64,000 nt of DNA from G963923955 sp963923955 (GCA_963923955.1 OZ000552.1:248001-312000); one strand, 5' to 3'; numbered from the stretch's first letter, positions 10,513-19,548 are shown. Notes: a model not told the origin generated them from the sequence alone. Numbers and translations are program-made.

Positions 10513-10728
10513 TTAATACTGACGGAGGTGGCGGGTCTGCTCTCGGGAGACCCGTTTTACGTTGCGTTTTACCGCGGCCGCGGCCTTGCGCTTTCTCACC
10601 TGCGTGGGTTTTTCGTAAAACTCGCGCCGGTGCACTTCGGCCAGGGTGCCGGCCTTTTCACAAGAGCGCTTGAAGCGGCGCAGGGCGATGTCAAAGGGTT
10701 CGTTTTCTCTTACTCGTACTGCCGGCAT
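10513..10728 (-). CDS. rpsU: 30S ribosomal protein S21
   Basis: A 71-residue basic protein starting PAVRVRENEPFDIALRRFKR, with the family stretch REFYEKPTQVRKRKAAAAVKR. It joins the 30S subunit near the anti-Shine-Dalgarno end of 16S rRNA and assists initiation. It is the first gene of the rpsU-yqeY-dnaG-rpoD block and is divergent from tsaD across a 129-base gap, which is the conserved arrangement. Confidence 0.97.
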   Translation of the reverse strand: MPAVRVRENEPFDIALRRFKRSCEKAGTLAEVHRREFYEKPTQVRKRKAAAAVKRNVKRVSREQTRHLRQY

Positions 10729-10857
10729 GGGCTTGTCTCAATTCTCCGCATATAAGGTTTGAAAGGGCGGTGATTTTAGTAAGAATTGCGCCGATTGCAA
10801 GGTAAAATTCCTAGCTTTTGTTTAAAAATTTTTTGCGTAAAAAAACGACCCTGGAGG

Positions 10858-11871
10858 ATGAAAGTCTTAGGCATAGAAAGCTCGTGTGATGAGACCGGCC
10901 TGGCCATCTATGACGGGACGCGCGGCCTGCTCGCCCACGCCCTGCACAGCCAGGCGGCGCTGCATCGCGACTACGGCGGCGTGGTGCCGGAGTTGGCCTC
11001 GCGCGATCACATCCGCCGCGTGCTGCCGCTCACCAGGCAGGTGCTGGCGGAAGCCGGTCTTGCCGCAAGCGAGATTGACGGCGTAGCCTACACCGCCGGA
11101 CCGGGGCTCGTCGGCGCCCTGCTGGTCGGGGTTAGCATCGGGCGGGCGCTGGCCTATGCTTGGGGCGTGCCCGCCGTTGCCGTACACCACATGGAGGCGC
11201 ACCTGCTCGCGCCCATGCTGGAGGAACCCGCCCCGGAGTTCCCCTTTCTGGCGCTGCTGGTCTCCGGTGGGCATACGCAGCTGGTGGCCGTGCAGGCGGC
11301 GGGGGCCTATAAGCTCCTGGGCGAGTCCCTGGATGATGCGGCCGGGGAGGCCTTTGACAAGACGGCGAAGTTGCTGGGGCTGGGTTATCCCGGCGGGCCG
11401 TCGCTGTCTGCGCTGGCCGAGCGGGGCGATGCGAAGCGATTTCTATTTCCCCGCCCGATGACCGATCGCCCGGGGCTGGATTTCAGCTTCAGCGGCCTAA
11501 AGACCTTCGCCCTGCATACCGTCCGCGACAACCCCTTTGATGAGCAGACCCGCGCCGACATCGCCTGCGCCTTTGTCGATGCCGTGGTCGATACCTTGAC
11601 GATCAAATGCCGCCGCGCGATGGAAGAAACCGGCTTGACCCGCCTGATCGCCGCCGGCGGTGTGAGCGCCAATCGGCAGTTGCGGGCCGGGCTTGAGAAG
11701 ATGGTCAGCGAGCAGGGTGGTTCGGTATTTTATCCGCGCCCGGAATTTTGCACCGACAACGGCGCCATGATCGCCTACGCCGGCTACTTGCGCCTGAAGG
11801 AAGGCGCCAACGAGCCGCTGGGCTTCGCCGCCCACCCGCGCTGGCCCTTGCGTGAGCGGTGCGATAGCTAG
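10858..11871 (+). CDS. tsaD: tRNA N6-adenosine threonylcarbamoyltransferase TsaD
   Basis: A 337-residue ASKHA-fold enzyme that, with TsaB and TsaE, puts threonylcarbamoyl on A37 of ANN-decoding tRNAs. It starts MKVLGIESSCDETG at an ATG preceded by CTGGAGG; a longer upstream frame lacks family sequence. The metal site is HHMEAHL, and other motifs are LLVSGGHTQLV, GEAFDKTAKLLGLGYPGGP, GGVSANRQLR and CTDNGAMIAYAG. It is divergent from rpsU. Confidence 0.96.
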   Translation: MKVLGIESSCDETGLAIYDGTRGLLAHALHSQAALHRDYGGVVPELASRDHIRRVLPLTRQVLAEAGLAASEIDGVAYTAGPGLVGALLVGVSIGRALAYAWGVPAVAVHHMEAHLLAPMLEEPAPEFPFLALLVSGGHTQLVAVQAAGAYKLLGESLDDAAGEAFDKTAKLLGLGYPGGPSLSALAERGDAKRFLFPRPMTDRPGLDFSFSGLKTFALHTVRDNPFDEQTRADIACAFVDAVVDTLTIKCRRAMEETGLTRLIAAGGVSANRQLRAGLEKMVSEQGGSVFYPRPEFCTDNGAMIAYAGYLRLKEGANEPLGFAAHPRWPLRERCDS

Positions 11872-12143
11872 GGCGCAAGCGGCCAAAAAATTAGGGTCAT
11901 AGGAAGCAGAACGATACCTGATAGGTGTTAAGCTTTTGAACGGCATTGAGTCGTTTTGGATCTGTGCTAAACTGCGCTTGAGTGCCTGAAGAGGAATTCG
12001 CGAAAGATCTTTTTTATTATCATCTTAAAAGAGACTTAAGTTTCGTTTAATCATCGCTGTGATAATCTCTATCGCATCATCCTGAAGCTGCTTCATGACA
12101 AGCCAATTTAAAGCGTTTTAACCTCCTGAGATCCTAAATTTTT
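11872..12143. other. Non-coding junction before an AT-rich insertion
   Basis: No convincing gene is seen here. Base composition shifts from GC-rich to AT-rich towards the right end, marking the boundary of the restriction-modification island. A short repeated core TTTAAAGCG occurs at about 12108 and again at about 14424 (upstream of plsY). No tRNA, integrase or clear direct-repeat target site was found. Confidence 0.5.
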
Positions 12144-12208
12144 ATGAAAGATGAAATAAATAAAATTCAAGAGGATTTAGATTTTATCAAAAGCATATAC
12201 AGAAATCT

Positions 12209-12739
12209 TTGCATATATTACCTAGTTTTAACATTACAGATAAAAAAATTTTACCTTATGGACTAAAGCCTCATACTAGGTCTGTAAGTTGGTTAGTAGA
12301 ACAAGTCATAACCCAACAAACTAAATACAACGCCTCAAAACTTCATCTTGACCAGGTTAATTTTGATTTTCCTGATACATCTCTACATGACTGTGAAATA
12401 ATTTGTAATAAAAAAAGCTATTTTATAAACATAAAAATTCATAATATGAATAGTAGGGAAAGCAAAAATGATATTGCAGCGATAGAAAAATTTTATTTTC
12501 AGTATAGTGCTAATAAACACTACAGCTTAATATACGCGTGTTTTGGTATTCAATTTGAAAACATAAAAATTAGCTTTGATGAAGAATACTTAGAAATCTT
12601 TTCACCCCAATTCCTGCCAATTTACGTTAACCCAAGAAACGATAAAATCCAAGCCACCTACAAGCATGATAAAGAATATAGAACAAGAGAAGAATTTCTA
12701 AAGATACTAAAAGAAAAATCAAAGAGCATAAAACTGTAA
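12209..12739 (+). CDS. Putative type II restriction endonuclease, probably frameshifted
   Basis: A 176-residue open frame beginning at a TTG with no good ribosome site. Its sequence (KPHTRSVSWLVEQVITQQ, then DCEIICNKKSYFINIKIHN) resembles small type II nucleases, and the last part could be a variant PD-(D/E)xK core. An ATG at 12144 in another frame encodes MKDEINKIQEDLDFIKSIYRNL, a plausible missing N-terminus. The two frames would join if one T were added to the run near 12208. The gene is strongly AT-rich and 7 bases before a methyltransferase gene, so a restriction-modification pair is likely. Family assignment is inference. Confidence 0.55.
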   Translation: MHILPSFNITDKKILPYGLKPHTRSVSWLVEQVITQQTKYNASKLHLDQVNFDFPDTSLHDCEIICNKKSYFINIKIHNMNSRESKNDIAAIEKFYFQYSANKHYSLIYACFGIQFENIKISFDEEYLEIFSPQFLPIYVNPRNDKIQATYKHDKEYRTREEFLKILKEKSKSIKL

Positions 12740-12746
12740 AATAAAT

Positions 12747-13532
12747 ATGAATAACATTTTTAATCAAGATGTTCTAGTAGCATTAGATAAAATAGAAAAC
12801 AACTCTGTTGATTTAATATTAACTGACCCTCCTTATTCTTTAGGAAAGGACTACGGTAATGACTCAGACAAACAATCTCCAGAGAAATATTTGGAGTGGA
12901 CGTACCTATGGATTGATGGTGTTTTGCCTAAGTTAAAAAATAATGGCAGTTTTTATATTTTTTTAAGTTGGCAATACTCCCCGGAAATATTTTGTTATCT
13001 AAAAAAGAAAATGAAAATGATTAACGAAATTATCTGGGATAGAAGAGTCCCTAGTATGGGAGGTTCTACCAGAAAATTCTCATCCGTTCACGATAACATT
13101 GGTTTTTTTGTTAATGGCAATGACTATTATTTTGATTTGGATGGTGTTAGAATTCCCTATGATCAAAAAACAAAAAAAGCCCGAACTAGGTCTATTTTTG
13201 TGGGTAAAAAATGGTTAGAGTTAGGGTATAATCCTAAGGACTTATGGAGTAAACCGAGGATACATGCTCAAGACCCGGAGCGAGAAAATCACCCTACTCA
13301 AAAGCCCTTAGAGATAATAGAAAGAATTATTAAAGTCAGTTGTCCTATCAATGGCATTGTATTTGACCCTTTTATGGGAACTGGAACAACGGCTGTTGCT
13401 TGTTTGGATAATGATAGACAATATTTAGGATGTGAAATAAATGGTGATTACTATAAGATCATTATGGACAGAATTAAAAAATGGAATAACAACTTGGGAT
13501 TATTCCAAGCAAATACAAAAATGGGTCAATAA
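12747..13532 (+). CDS. DNA methyltransferase, beta-class N6-adenine type
   Basis: A 261-residue modification enzyme. The catalytic motif is LTDPPYSLGKDY near residue 27, and the S-adenosylmethionine motif is FDPFMGTGTTAVACL near residue 210. This catalytic-first order marks the beta class. HPTQKPLEIIERIIKVS is also typical. Between the two motifs lies the putative target recognition segment (about residues 80-180). The gene is AT-rich like the adjacent nuclease, unlike all neighbours, indicating joint acquisition. The recognition site cannot be read from sequence. Confidence 0.88.
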   Translation: MNNIFNQDVLVALDKIENNSVDLILTDPPYSLGKDYGNDSDKQSPEKYLEWTYLWIDGVLPKLKNNGSFYIFLSWQYSPEIFCYLKKKMKMINEIIWDRRVPSMGGSTRKFSSVHDNIGFFVNGNDYYFDLDGVRIPYDQKTKKARTRSIFVGKKWLELGYNPKDLWSKPRIHAQDPERENHPTQKPLEIIERIIKVSCPINGIVFDPFMGTGTTAVACLDNDRQYLGCEINGDYYKIIMDRIKKWNNNLGLFQANTKMGQ

Positions 13533-13786
13533 AAATTTAGAGCCTTAAGAAGTTAAGCGAAGAAGTTTTTAGCTGTTAATAACAAAACATACAACAACAG
13601 CGCAGTACACCACCCTTGCTTCAAGGTGGCGGAATCGCTACCGTATAGCTCGTCCCCCCGGCGACAGATCACCTTGAGAAACCATGCCGGCGCAGGCTTG
13701 CAGTATGGCGCGCCGGAGCACCTTATTACCTGGTATCATAATCCTCATGCCTTGCTTCATTGTTTCATCTCGATGATAACATTTGC

Positions 13787-14398
13787 TCAAGGCTTTTCTG
13801 TCCCGATTTTCTCCTCAGTCCCTGCCAGCAGGTGTTTGATATTCGAGCGATGCCGCCAGATGAGCAGCACGCCCATGCCGCTCACGCAGATGACATAGGC
13901 CGACCGACTAAGGAGCAGCCAGGCATAGAGCGGCGTGAGCAGTGTTGCGGTCACGGCGGCGAGGGAGGCATAACGAAACAACAGCGCCACAAACAGCCAG
14001 GTGGCGGAAAAGGCCAGGCCGAGCAGCCAGTGCCAGCCGAACAGGACGCCGACTAAGGTGGCCACGCCCTTGCCGCCGCGAAAGCCGAAGAACAGCGGGT
14101 ACAGGTGGCCGACAAAAGTGGCCAGTCCGCATAGCGCGATGATGAGCTTCGGCACCGCCAGCGCCTGCGCCAACAAGACGGGGAGTAAGCCCTTGGCCAT
14201 GTCGCCGGCCAGGGTGAGGGCGGCGGCGGCCTTGCCGTGCAGGCGCAGGACGTTGGTCGCGCCCGGGTTGCCGGAGCCGTCACGGCGAGGGTCGCCCAAG
14301 CCCATCAGTTTGCAGACAATGACGGCGCTGGCAATGGAACCTGCCAGGTAGGCCAGGATGGGCAGGCCGATATTTAGCAGCAGATCAAGCGCAGTCAT
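13787..14398 (-). CDS. plsY: Glycerol-3-phosphate acyltransferase PlsY
   Basis: A 203-residue membrane enzyme with about five hydrophobic helices. It transfers an acyl group from acyl phosphate to glycerol 3-phosphate, starting phospholipid synthesis. The three conserved loops are present: GSGNPGATNVLRLHGK, GHLYPLFFGFRGGKGVATL and the C-terminal WRHRSNIKHLLAGTEEKIG. Length is standard. It flanks the AT-rich restriction-modification island on the right. Confidence 0.95.
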   Translation of the reverse strand: MTALDLLLNIGLPILAYLAGSIASAVIVCKLMGLGDPRRDGSGNPGATNVLRLHGKAAAALTLAGDMAKGLLPVLLAQALAVPKLIIALCGLATFVGHLYPLFFGFRGGKGVATLVGVLFGWHWLLGLAFSATWLFVALLFRYASLAAVTATLLTPLYAWLLLSRSAYVICVSGMGVLLIWRHRSNIKHLLAGTEEKIGTEKP

Positions 14399-14478
14399 GC
14401 TAAGTATTCTAAACCAAACGTCTTTAAAGCGGCTTTCAAAAGCGATTTATCGCAGTTACTCTTACCCAAAGCTCTGCA

Positions 14479-14619
14479 CAAGTCCATCCGGGACTTGCCA
14501 GAGGACGCAGACTAAAAATGCGATTTTTAGTTTGCTCACAAATTCAATTACTTGAGCGTAATTGAATTTGGTGGCACCTCCTTAGTGCCACAGGAAGCTC
14601 TGATAAAATCAGAACTTCC
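14479..14619. repeat. Tandem array of five hairpins between plsY and folB
   Basis: Five consecutive inverted repeats fill the divergent gap. CAAGTCC/GGACTTG is at 14479-14497 and ACTAAAAAT/ATTTTTAGT at 14511-14531. CAAATTCAATTAC/GTAATTGAATTTG is at 14539-14570, a perfect 13-bp stem. GTGGCA/TGCCAC is at 14571-14591, and GGAAGcTCTGAT/ATCAGAaCTTCC at 14593-14619. The last has a close relative at 10017-10039 with the same internal mismatch. The function is unknown; terminators, a structured RNA or small repeats are all possible. Confidence 0.6.
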
Positions 14620-14658
14620 ATAGCAATATTTTTCTGGCTGATTTAGGTCCGATTGAAC

Positions 14659-15015
14659 ATGGATATTATCTATCTGAACGAGCTGCGGATTGATACCGTG
14701 ATCGGCATTTATGAGTGGGAGCGGCGCACCAAACAGACGGTGCTGCTCGATATTGAAATGGCTGCGGATATTCGCCGCGCTGCCGAGACCGATCAGATCG
14801 ACAACACCTTGAATTACAAGGCCGTGGCCAAGCGCCTGATCGCTTTCGTTGGCGACAGCGAATTTGCCTTGGTGGAAACCCTGGCCGAGCGCATTGCCGA
14901 GATTATTTTGCACGAGTTTGATGTGCCTTGGTGTCGGCTGCGTTTGAACAAGCAGGGCGCGCTGCGCGGTGTGCGTGATGTCGGCGTGATCATCGAGCGC
15001 GGCACGAGAGAATAG
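14659..15015 (+). CDS. folB: Dihydroneopterin aldolase FolB
   Basis: A 118-residue enzyme cleaving 7,8-dihydroneopterin in folate synthesis. Family sequence is MDIIYLNELRIDTVIGIYEWER, with DTLNYK-like DNTLNYKAVAK and LVETLAERIAEIIL (catalytic Glu). The ATG at 14659 is preferred over an in-frame TTG two codons earlier. folK begins four bases after the stop, so the two consecutive pathway steps are cotranscribed. Confidence 0.94.
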   Translation: MDIIYLNELRIDTVIGIYEWERRTKQTVLLDIEMAADIRRAAETDQIDNTLNYKAVAKRLIAFVGDSEFALVETLAERIAEIILHEFDVPWCRLRLNKQGALRGVRDVGVIIERGTRE

Positions 15016-15018
15016 AAG

Positions 15019-15510
15019 ATGGCGCAGGTGTTCATCGGCGTGGGCAGCAATATCGAGCCGGAGAAAAATATTGTCGCCGCAGTCAGCGAGTTGCAAAACG
15101 CCTTTGGCGCCTTGGACTTATCACGGGTCTATGAGAGCAAGGCGCTGGGCTTTGTGGGGAACAATTTCTATAACCTGGTGGTGGGGCTAGCTACCGGGCT
15201 TGGGCCGCAAGCATTGCTTCAGTCCTTGAGCTTCATTGAGGATAAGCTGGGGCGCGAGCGTAATGTTGCATCTTACTCTTCCCGCACCCTGGATCTGGAT
15301 CTGTTGTTGTATGAAGACCTGGTGATCGATGAGGCGGGGCTGCAACTGCCGCGGGCAGACATACTAAAATTTTCCTTTGTCCTGTGCCCACTGGCCGAGA
15401 TCGCCGGCGCACGAACGCATCCCGTCAGCGGACGGAGTTTTTCAGAAATATGGGAAACATTTGACCAGCGCGGCCAGGAACTCTGGCCGGTTGAGTTGGT
15501 TTTTCAATGA
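15019..15510 (+). CDS. folK: Hydroxymethyldihydropterin pyrophosphokinase FolK
   Basis: A 163-residue kinase acting after FolB. It starts MAQVFIGVGSNIEPEKNI and has the family motifs SRVYESKALGFVGNNFYNLVV, SRTLDLDLLLYEDLV (metal-binding DxD) and LQLPRADILKFSFVLCPLAEIA. It transfers pyrophosphate from ATP to hydroxymethyldihydropterin. It is translationally close to folB. Confidence 0.94.
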   Translation: MAQVFIGVGSNIEPEKNIVAAVSELQNAFGALDLSRVYESKALGFVGNNFYNLVVGLATGLGPQALLQSLSFIEDKLGRERNVASYSSRTLDLDLLLYEDLVIDEAGLQLPRADILKFSFVLCPLAEIAGARTHPVSGRSFSEIWETFDQRGQELWPVELVFQ

Positions 15511-15545
15511 TATAGCTTAAGAATTTCGATTAGGAGCCAACGCCA

Positions 15546-15953
15546 ATGAACAGACTGATACTAAGCCTGCTGTGCGCCGTTACACTGCTCAGCGCCTGCA
15601 ACACCGGCGGCGGCACAAAGAACAAGATCACCTCGCTAGATGATGCCATCAATCAATATGTCTTTGCCCTGCGCTGGGGGCGCTATAAGGATGCGCATGA
15701 GTATCATGCCGAGGCAGACGGCGGCAAGCCGGCCCTGCCGCTGGATAAGCTGCAGCAGATACGGGTGACGGGCCATGAGATTTATGAGAAAAATGTCAAT
15801 GAGGAGATAACAGAAGCAATCGTGAAGGGCGAGATAAACTACTATCATACGGAGTATGGGACGCTGCGTAAGCTGCCTTTGAATCAGATTTGGTGGTATG
15901 AACCGGAATCAAAGAGATGGTATTTGAAGGGGGAGATGCCGAAGTTTAGATGA
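15546..15953 (+). CDS. Small lipoprotein of unknown function
   Basis: A 135-residue protein with a lipoprotein signal peptide: LLCAVTLLSACNTGG, with Cys at residue 18 after the lipobox LSAC. The mature part resembles small stress or NTF2-like periplasmic domains (DDAINQYVFALRWGRYKDAHEYH then conserved Trp/Tyr near the end) but I cannot assign a family firmly. A good AGGAG ribosome site precedes the ATG. It follows folK by 35 bases on the same strand. Confidence 0.75.
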   Translation: MNRLILSLLCAVTLLSACNTGGGTKNKITSLDDAINQYVFALRWGRYKDAHEYHAEADGGKPALPLDKLQQIRVTGHEIYEKNVNEEITEAIVKGEINYYHTEYGTLRKLPLNQIWWYEPESKRWYLKGEMPKFR

Positions 15954-15986
15954 ACGTAAAGGGTTCTGCTTTAATTAGAGCCGCGC

Positions 15987-16715
15987 TCAGGAAGCCAGGC
16001 TACGGCCGCCGTCAACAGCCAGGACTTGGCCGGTTACATACTCTGCTGCAAGCAGGTAGCTGACCGCATGGGCAATATCCGCCGGTGCGCCGGTCTTTTG
16101 CAGCGGGATCCGAGACAGGATTTCATCTTGTGTTGTCGTATCCATGTCTTCCGGCCACAGGATAGCGCCGGGGGCAATGGCATTTACGCGAATTTCCGGC
16201 CCAAGTTCTTTTGCCAGGGCCTTGGTCAACATCACCAGCCCGGCCTTTGCCGCGCAATAAACCGCATGCGCCACTAAGGGTCTGTCGGCGTGGATGTCGG
16301 TGATGTTGATGATGCAGCCGCCTGCGGCGCGCAGATGAGGGATTGCCTGTTGTGCTAAAAAAAACGGCGCCTTCATATTCGTGCCGAGCAGTTCGTTCCA
16401 TTGCGCCGGATTGGCTTTTTCAGCTTTAGTCGGATAAAAGGCCGAGGCGTTGTTGATCAGGGCATCCAGCCGGTTTTTCCATTGCGCAGCATCCCGAATC
16501 AGCTTGGCGTAACTGGCATCATCCAGCAAGTCGGCCTGTATGCTCAGCGCCGAATCCCGCCTCTTGGCATTTAGCTCCGCCGCCAGTGCCGCAGCGGCCG
16601 CGGCGGACTGGCGGTAATGGATGGCGATGTCCCATTCACGTTGATGCAGTTGTCGGGCGATGGCGGCACCGATGCGTCGCGCCGCACCGGTAATCAGGAC
16701 TGTCTTGGCGCTCAT
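15987..16715 (-). CDS. Pteridine reductase (FolM-like short-chain dehydrogenase)
   Basis: A 242-residue SDR enzyme. The cofactor motif is TGAARRIG, the TGxxxRxG form of pteridine reductases rather than the common TGxxxGxG. The catalytic region is NITDIHADRPL followed by YCAAK, and the C-terminus VLAVDGGRSLA is standard. It probably reduces dihydropterins or dihydrofolate with NADPH. The position opposite folB-folK supports a role in pterin metabolism. Confidence 0.88.
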   Translation of the reverse strand: MSAKTVLITGAARRIGAAIARQLHQREWDIAIHYRQSAAAAAALAAELNAKRRDSALSIQADLLDDASYAKLIRDAAQWKNRLDALINNASAFYPTKAEKANPAQWNELLGTNMKAPFFLAQQAIPHLRAAGGCIINITDIHADRPLVAHAVYCAAKAGLVMLTKALAKELGPEIRVNAIAPGAILWPEDMDTTTQDEILSRIPLQKTGAPADIAHAVSYLLAAEYVTGQVLAVDGGRSLAS

Positions 16716-16796
16716 GGCTTGCTATTATAGCGCTTGCGTTCATCTTAGAACACCCGATGGAAAAACCACTCACAATAAACCCGTAGGGCAAGACAC

Positions 16797-18005
16797 TTGG
16801 CACCAGCACAGACTCATTCGCCGCCGCGCCGGCCCGACTTTCCGCTACCGGATGAAGAAGCCTTATTCCATAGCAGGCGGCTTGAGCAGCGCATCCGGCA
16901 AGGCATCGACAGAGAAGGCGGGGCGATCAACTTCAGCGCCTTCATGCAGGCGGCGCTGTATGAACCGGGGCTTGGCTATTACAGCGCCGGTGCGGCGAAG
17001 CTGGGGCGGGCCGGTGATTTTGTTACGGCGCCGGAAATCTCTTCCCTGTTTTCCCGTTGCTTGGCGCGGCAATGCGAGCAGGTGCTGGAACTGACGACAG
17101 ATGGCACCATCCTGGAATTGGGCGCCGGCAGTGGGCGCATGGCGGCGGATATTCTGCGCGAACTGGCGCAGCGGGATTGTTTGCCGAAGGAGTACATCAT
17201 CCTGGAAACCAGCGCGGCGCTTCGGCAGCGCCAACGGATCTTTTTACAAGGCACGCTGGCCGCGACACTTTATGCACGGTGTCACTGGCTGGATGCATTG
17301 CCCGAGCGTCCCTTCACCGGACTTGTGCTGGCGAATGAGGTGATGGATGCCCTGCCGGTGGAGCGGATATGTTACGAACACGGCCGCTATCATGTCATGC
17401 AGGTGGCCTGCCAAAATGGCGGCTTTGTCTGGCAAAAGGGGCGGCCGGACGATGCCTTGCGCAGCCGCATTAAGGCCACGCTGGGCGAGTATCAGCCGCA
17501 CCTTGCCGCCGGCTATACAAGCGAGATCAATACCCTGCTGCCGGCCTGGATCCATGCCCTGGCCGATAGTCTGGAGGCGGGCGTGCTGCTGTTGATTGAT
17601 TATGGTTATCCGCGTGCGGAGTATTATCACCCGCAGCGCTTCGACGGCACCCTGCTCTGCCATTACCGCCAGCGCGCCCATCACGATCCCTTCCTCCATG
17701 TCGGGCTGCAAGACATTAGCGCATCGGTGGATTTCACCGCCGTTGCCGAGGCCGCAAGCAAAATCGACCTGTCTGTCGCTGGCTATTGCGGCCAGGCGCA
17801 CTTTTTGCTCTCCTGCGGCCTGGACGAACTCCTCGCGCAAGATGCTGCGCATGATGAACTGAGACGGATAAAATTATCCGGCGAGGCAAAACGCCTGACT
17901 CTGCCGGCAGAGATGGGCGAGCGCTTTAAGGTCATCGCGCTGGGGCGCGGGATGGATGCGCCCTTGCTGGGCTTTCGTATGTTTGATCAGCGGGAGAGGC
18001 TGTGA
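16797..18005 (+). CDS. MidA/NDUFAF7-family SAM-dependent methyltransferase
   Basis: A 402-residue class I methyltransferase. Family markers are LPDEEALFHSRRLEQRIRQ, GGAINFSAFMQAALYEPGLGYY, GDFVTAPEISSLFSR, the SAM site LELGAGSGRMAADIL, LANEVMDALPVER and LLIDYGYPRAEYYHPQR. Mitochondrial members methylate an arginine of complex I NDUFS2; the bacterial substrate is not established. The start is uncertain: the frame opens at a TTG, with no ATG until later. The stop overlaps the next gene by one base. Confidence 0.85.
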   Translation: MAPAQTHSPPRRPDFPLPDEEALFHSRRLEQRIRQGIDREGGAINFSAFMQAALYEPGLGYYSAGAAKLGRAGDFVTAPEISSLFSRCLARQCEQVLELTTDGTILELGAGSGRMAADILRELAQRDCLPKEYIILETSAALRQRQRIFLQGTLAATLYARCHWLDALPERPFTGLVLANEVMDALPVERICYEHGRYHVMQVACQNGGFVWQKGRPDDALRSRIKATLGEYQPHLAAGYTSEINTLLPAWIHALADSLEAGVLLLIDYGYPRAEYYHPQRFDGTLLCHYRQRAHHDPFLHVGLQDISASVDFTAVAEAASKIDLSVAGYCGQAHFLLSCGLDELLAQDAAHDELRRIKLSGEAKRLTLPAEMGERFKVIALGRGMDAPLLGFRMFDQRERL

Positions 18006-18727
18006 TGATGCAGGCTATCTTGAAACCGCCGTGTCTTATGCTGCTTTTCATTGCCTTAGGCGCCTGCGCCGGCAAGGAGGCGCGAGAAGAGGGCCCGGCG
18101 GGCAAGCGCCTTTCCTTAGACGCCCTGGTCAAGTCCGAGACCGGCGAGGTGCTGGAGGTTCATGTTGCAGAGGCCAGAAAATACCTGCGCGAGCTAATGA
18201 TGAAACTCTATAAGCGCAATCCGCGCGAGTTGAAAAAATCCAAATATCAGAGCATTGATGAAAATCTGCTGCAGCTGTTTGACCTAAGACATGGGTGGGA
18301 CTTTCCGGAGTTACAAGGGAAAACGGGCATTGCTGCCATTCGTCTGACCTTTGCCGCTGAGTATCAGGGCGATCGGGTGTTTAGTTTCGTTGCCGGGCTG
18401 ACATCAATGATCATGGCGGCGTATAATAACCAGAGCGAGTTTTATCTCTTGCAGTCGGTCGATCCGCAGAACCTTTATAAGAGCGCCAGAAACATAGAGA
18501 TTGCTGTATGGAAGCTGGAGCATGATCATGCGCCCGATGGCGAGTTGTACCTGTACAGCAACTCCCGGCCCGGGGATATGAGCAACCTCAGCTATGAGCG
18601 CCTGTTCGGCAATCTGATCGCCTTGCAGGATACCATGGCGGTGATCATCACTGGCAGGACAAACCGAACCCTCATCAAGGTCGTCCAGCAGATGGCAACG
18701 GCCATCTTCCTGCCGATATTGAAATAA
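18005..18727 (+). CDS. Lipoprotein of unknown function
   Basis: A 240-residue protein with a lipoprotein signal: LMLLFIALGACAGKEA, with the acylated Cys at about residue 21. The mature sequence is mostly helical (VAEARKYLRELMMKLYKRNPREL), then a more hydrophobic region around AGLTSMIMAAYNNQSEFYLLQSV. A GGGAGAG site precedes the ATG, which overlaps the methyltransferase stop (TGATG). It resembles conserved proteobacterial lipoproteins of no known function. Confidence 0.78.
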   Translation: MMQAILKPPCLMLLFIALGACAGKEAREEGPAGKRLSLDALVKSETGEVLEVHVAEARKYLRELMMKLYKRNPRELKKSKYQSIDENLLQLFDLRHGWDFPELQGKTGIAAIRLTFAAEYQGDRVFSFVAGLTSMIMAAYNNQSEFYLLQSVDPQNLYKSARNIEIAVWKLEHDHAPDGELYLYSNSRPGDMSNLSYERLFGNLIALQDTMAVIITGRTNRTLIKVVQQMATAIFLPILK

Positions 18728-18740
18728 CCGGGGGAGCCGC

Positions 18741-19529
18741 GTGGAACTCATCCATCTCATCATCCTGGGACTGGTGCAGGGCTTAACCGAGTTCCTGCCG
18801 ATTTCCAGCTCGGCCCATCTGATCTTGCTGCCTGAGCTATTCGGCTGGGCCGATCAGGGCATTCGCTATGACATCGCCGCCCATGTGGGCAGTCTGTCCG
18901 CCGTTGTGCATTATTTCCGTGCGCATCTCAGGCAGATCCTATCCGGCTGGTCGGCATCGCCGCTTCATAACGAGAATAGCCGCATGTTATGGTTCCTCGC
19001 AGCGGCAACCATTCCCGTTGGTCTCGCCGGTCTAATCAGCCATGACTTTATCGCCACGCAGCTACGCAGCCCGTTGGTGATCGCCTGTGCCACAATCCTG
19101 TTCGGCGTAGTCCTGTGGTGGGCCGATGTGAAGGGCAAACGGGCGCGCGATCAAGCGCAGCTACACTGGCGCGATGTGCTCATCATCGGCCTGGCCCAAT
19201 GCCTTGCGCTCATTCCCGGCACCTCGCGTTCGGGCATCACCATGACCGCGGCCTTGTTGCTGGGCTTGAACCGAGAGACTGCGGCGCGCTTTTCGTTCCT
19301 GCTGGCCATCCCGGTCATCTCCCTGGCGGGCTTGTATGAGGGCTATCAGTTACTCGGCCCGGCGGCTGAGTTTGACTGGCTGGGCTTGGCTATCGTAACC
19401 CTGGTCTCAGCAGCCAGCGCCTGGCTCGCCATCCATTACTTCCTAAAGTTCTTAGAACGCACCGGCATGTTGCCCTATGTGATCTATCGCCTGGTGTTGG
19501 GCGCGGTTTTATTATTCTTATTTCTTTGA
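18741..19529 (+). CDS. uppP: Undecaprenyl-diphosphate phosphatase UppP
   Basis: A 262-residue polytopic membrane enzyme of the BacA family that recycles the cell-wall lipid carrier. Motifs are LGLVQGLTEFLPISSSAHLILLP (catalytic Glu and Ser) and IPGTSRSGITMTAALLLGLNRETAARFSF. The start codon is GTG after a GGGGGAG site. It lies 13 bases after the lipoprotein gene on the same strand. Confidence 0.95.
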   Translation: MELIHLIILGLVQGLTEFLPISSSAHLILLPELFGWADQGIRYDIAAHVGSLSAVVHYFRAHLRQILSGWSASPLHNENSRMLWFLAAATIPVGLAGLISHDFIATQLRSPLVIACATILFGVVLWWADVKGKRARDQAQLHWRDVLIIGLAQCLALIPGTSRSGITMTAALLLGLNRETAARFSFLLAIPVISLAGLYEGYQLLGPAAEFDWLGLAIVTLVSAASAWLAIHYFLKFLERTGMLPYVIYRLVLGAVLLFLFL

Positions 19530-19548
19530 GTGTCCGGGCGGAACAGGG

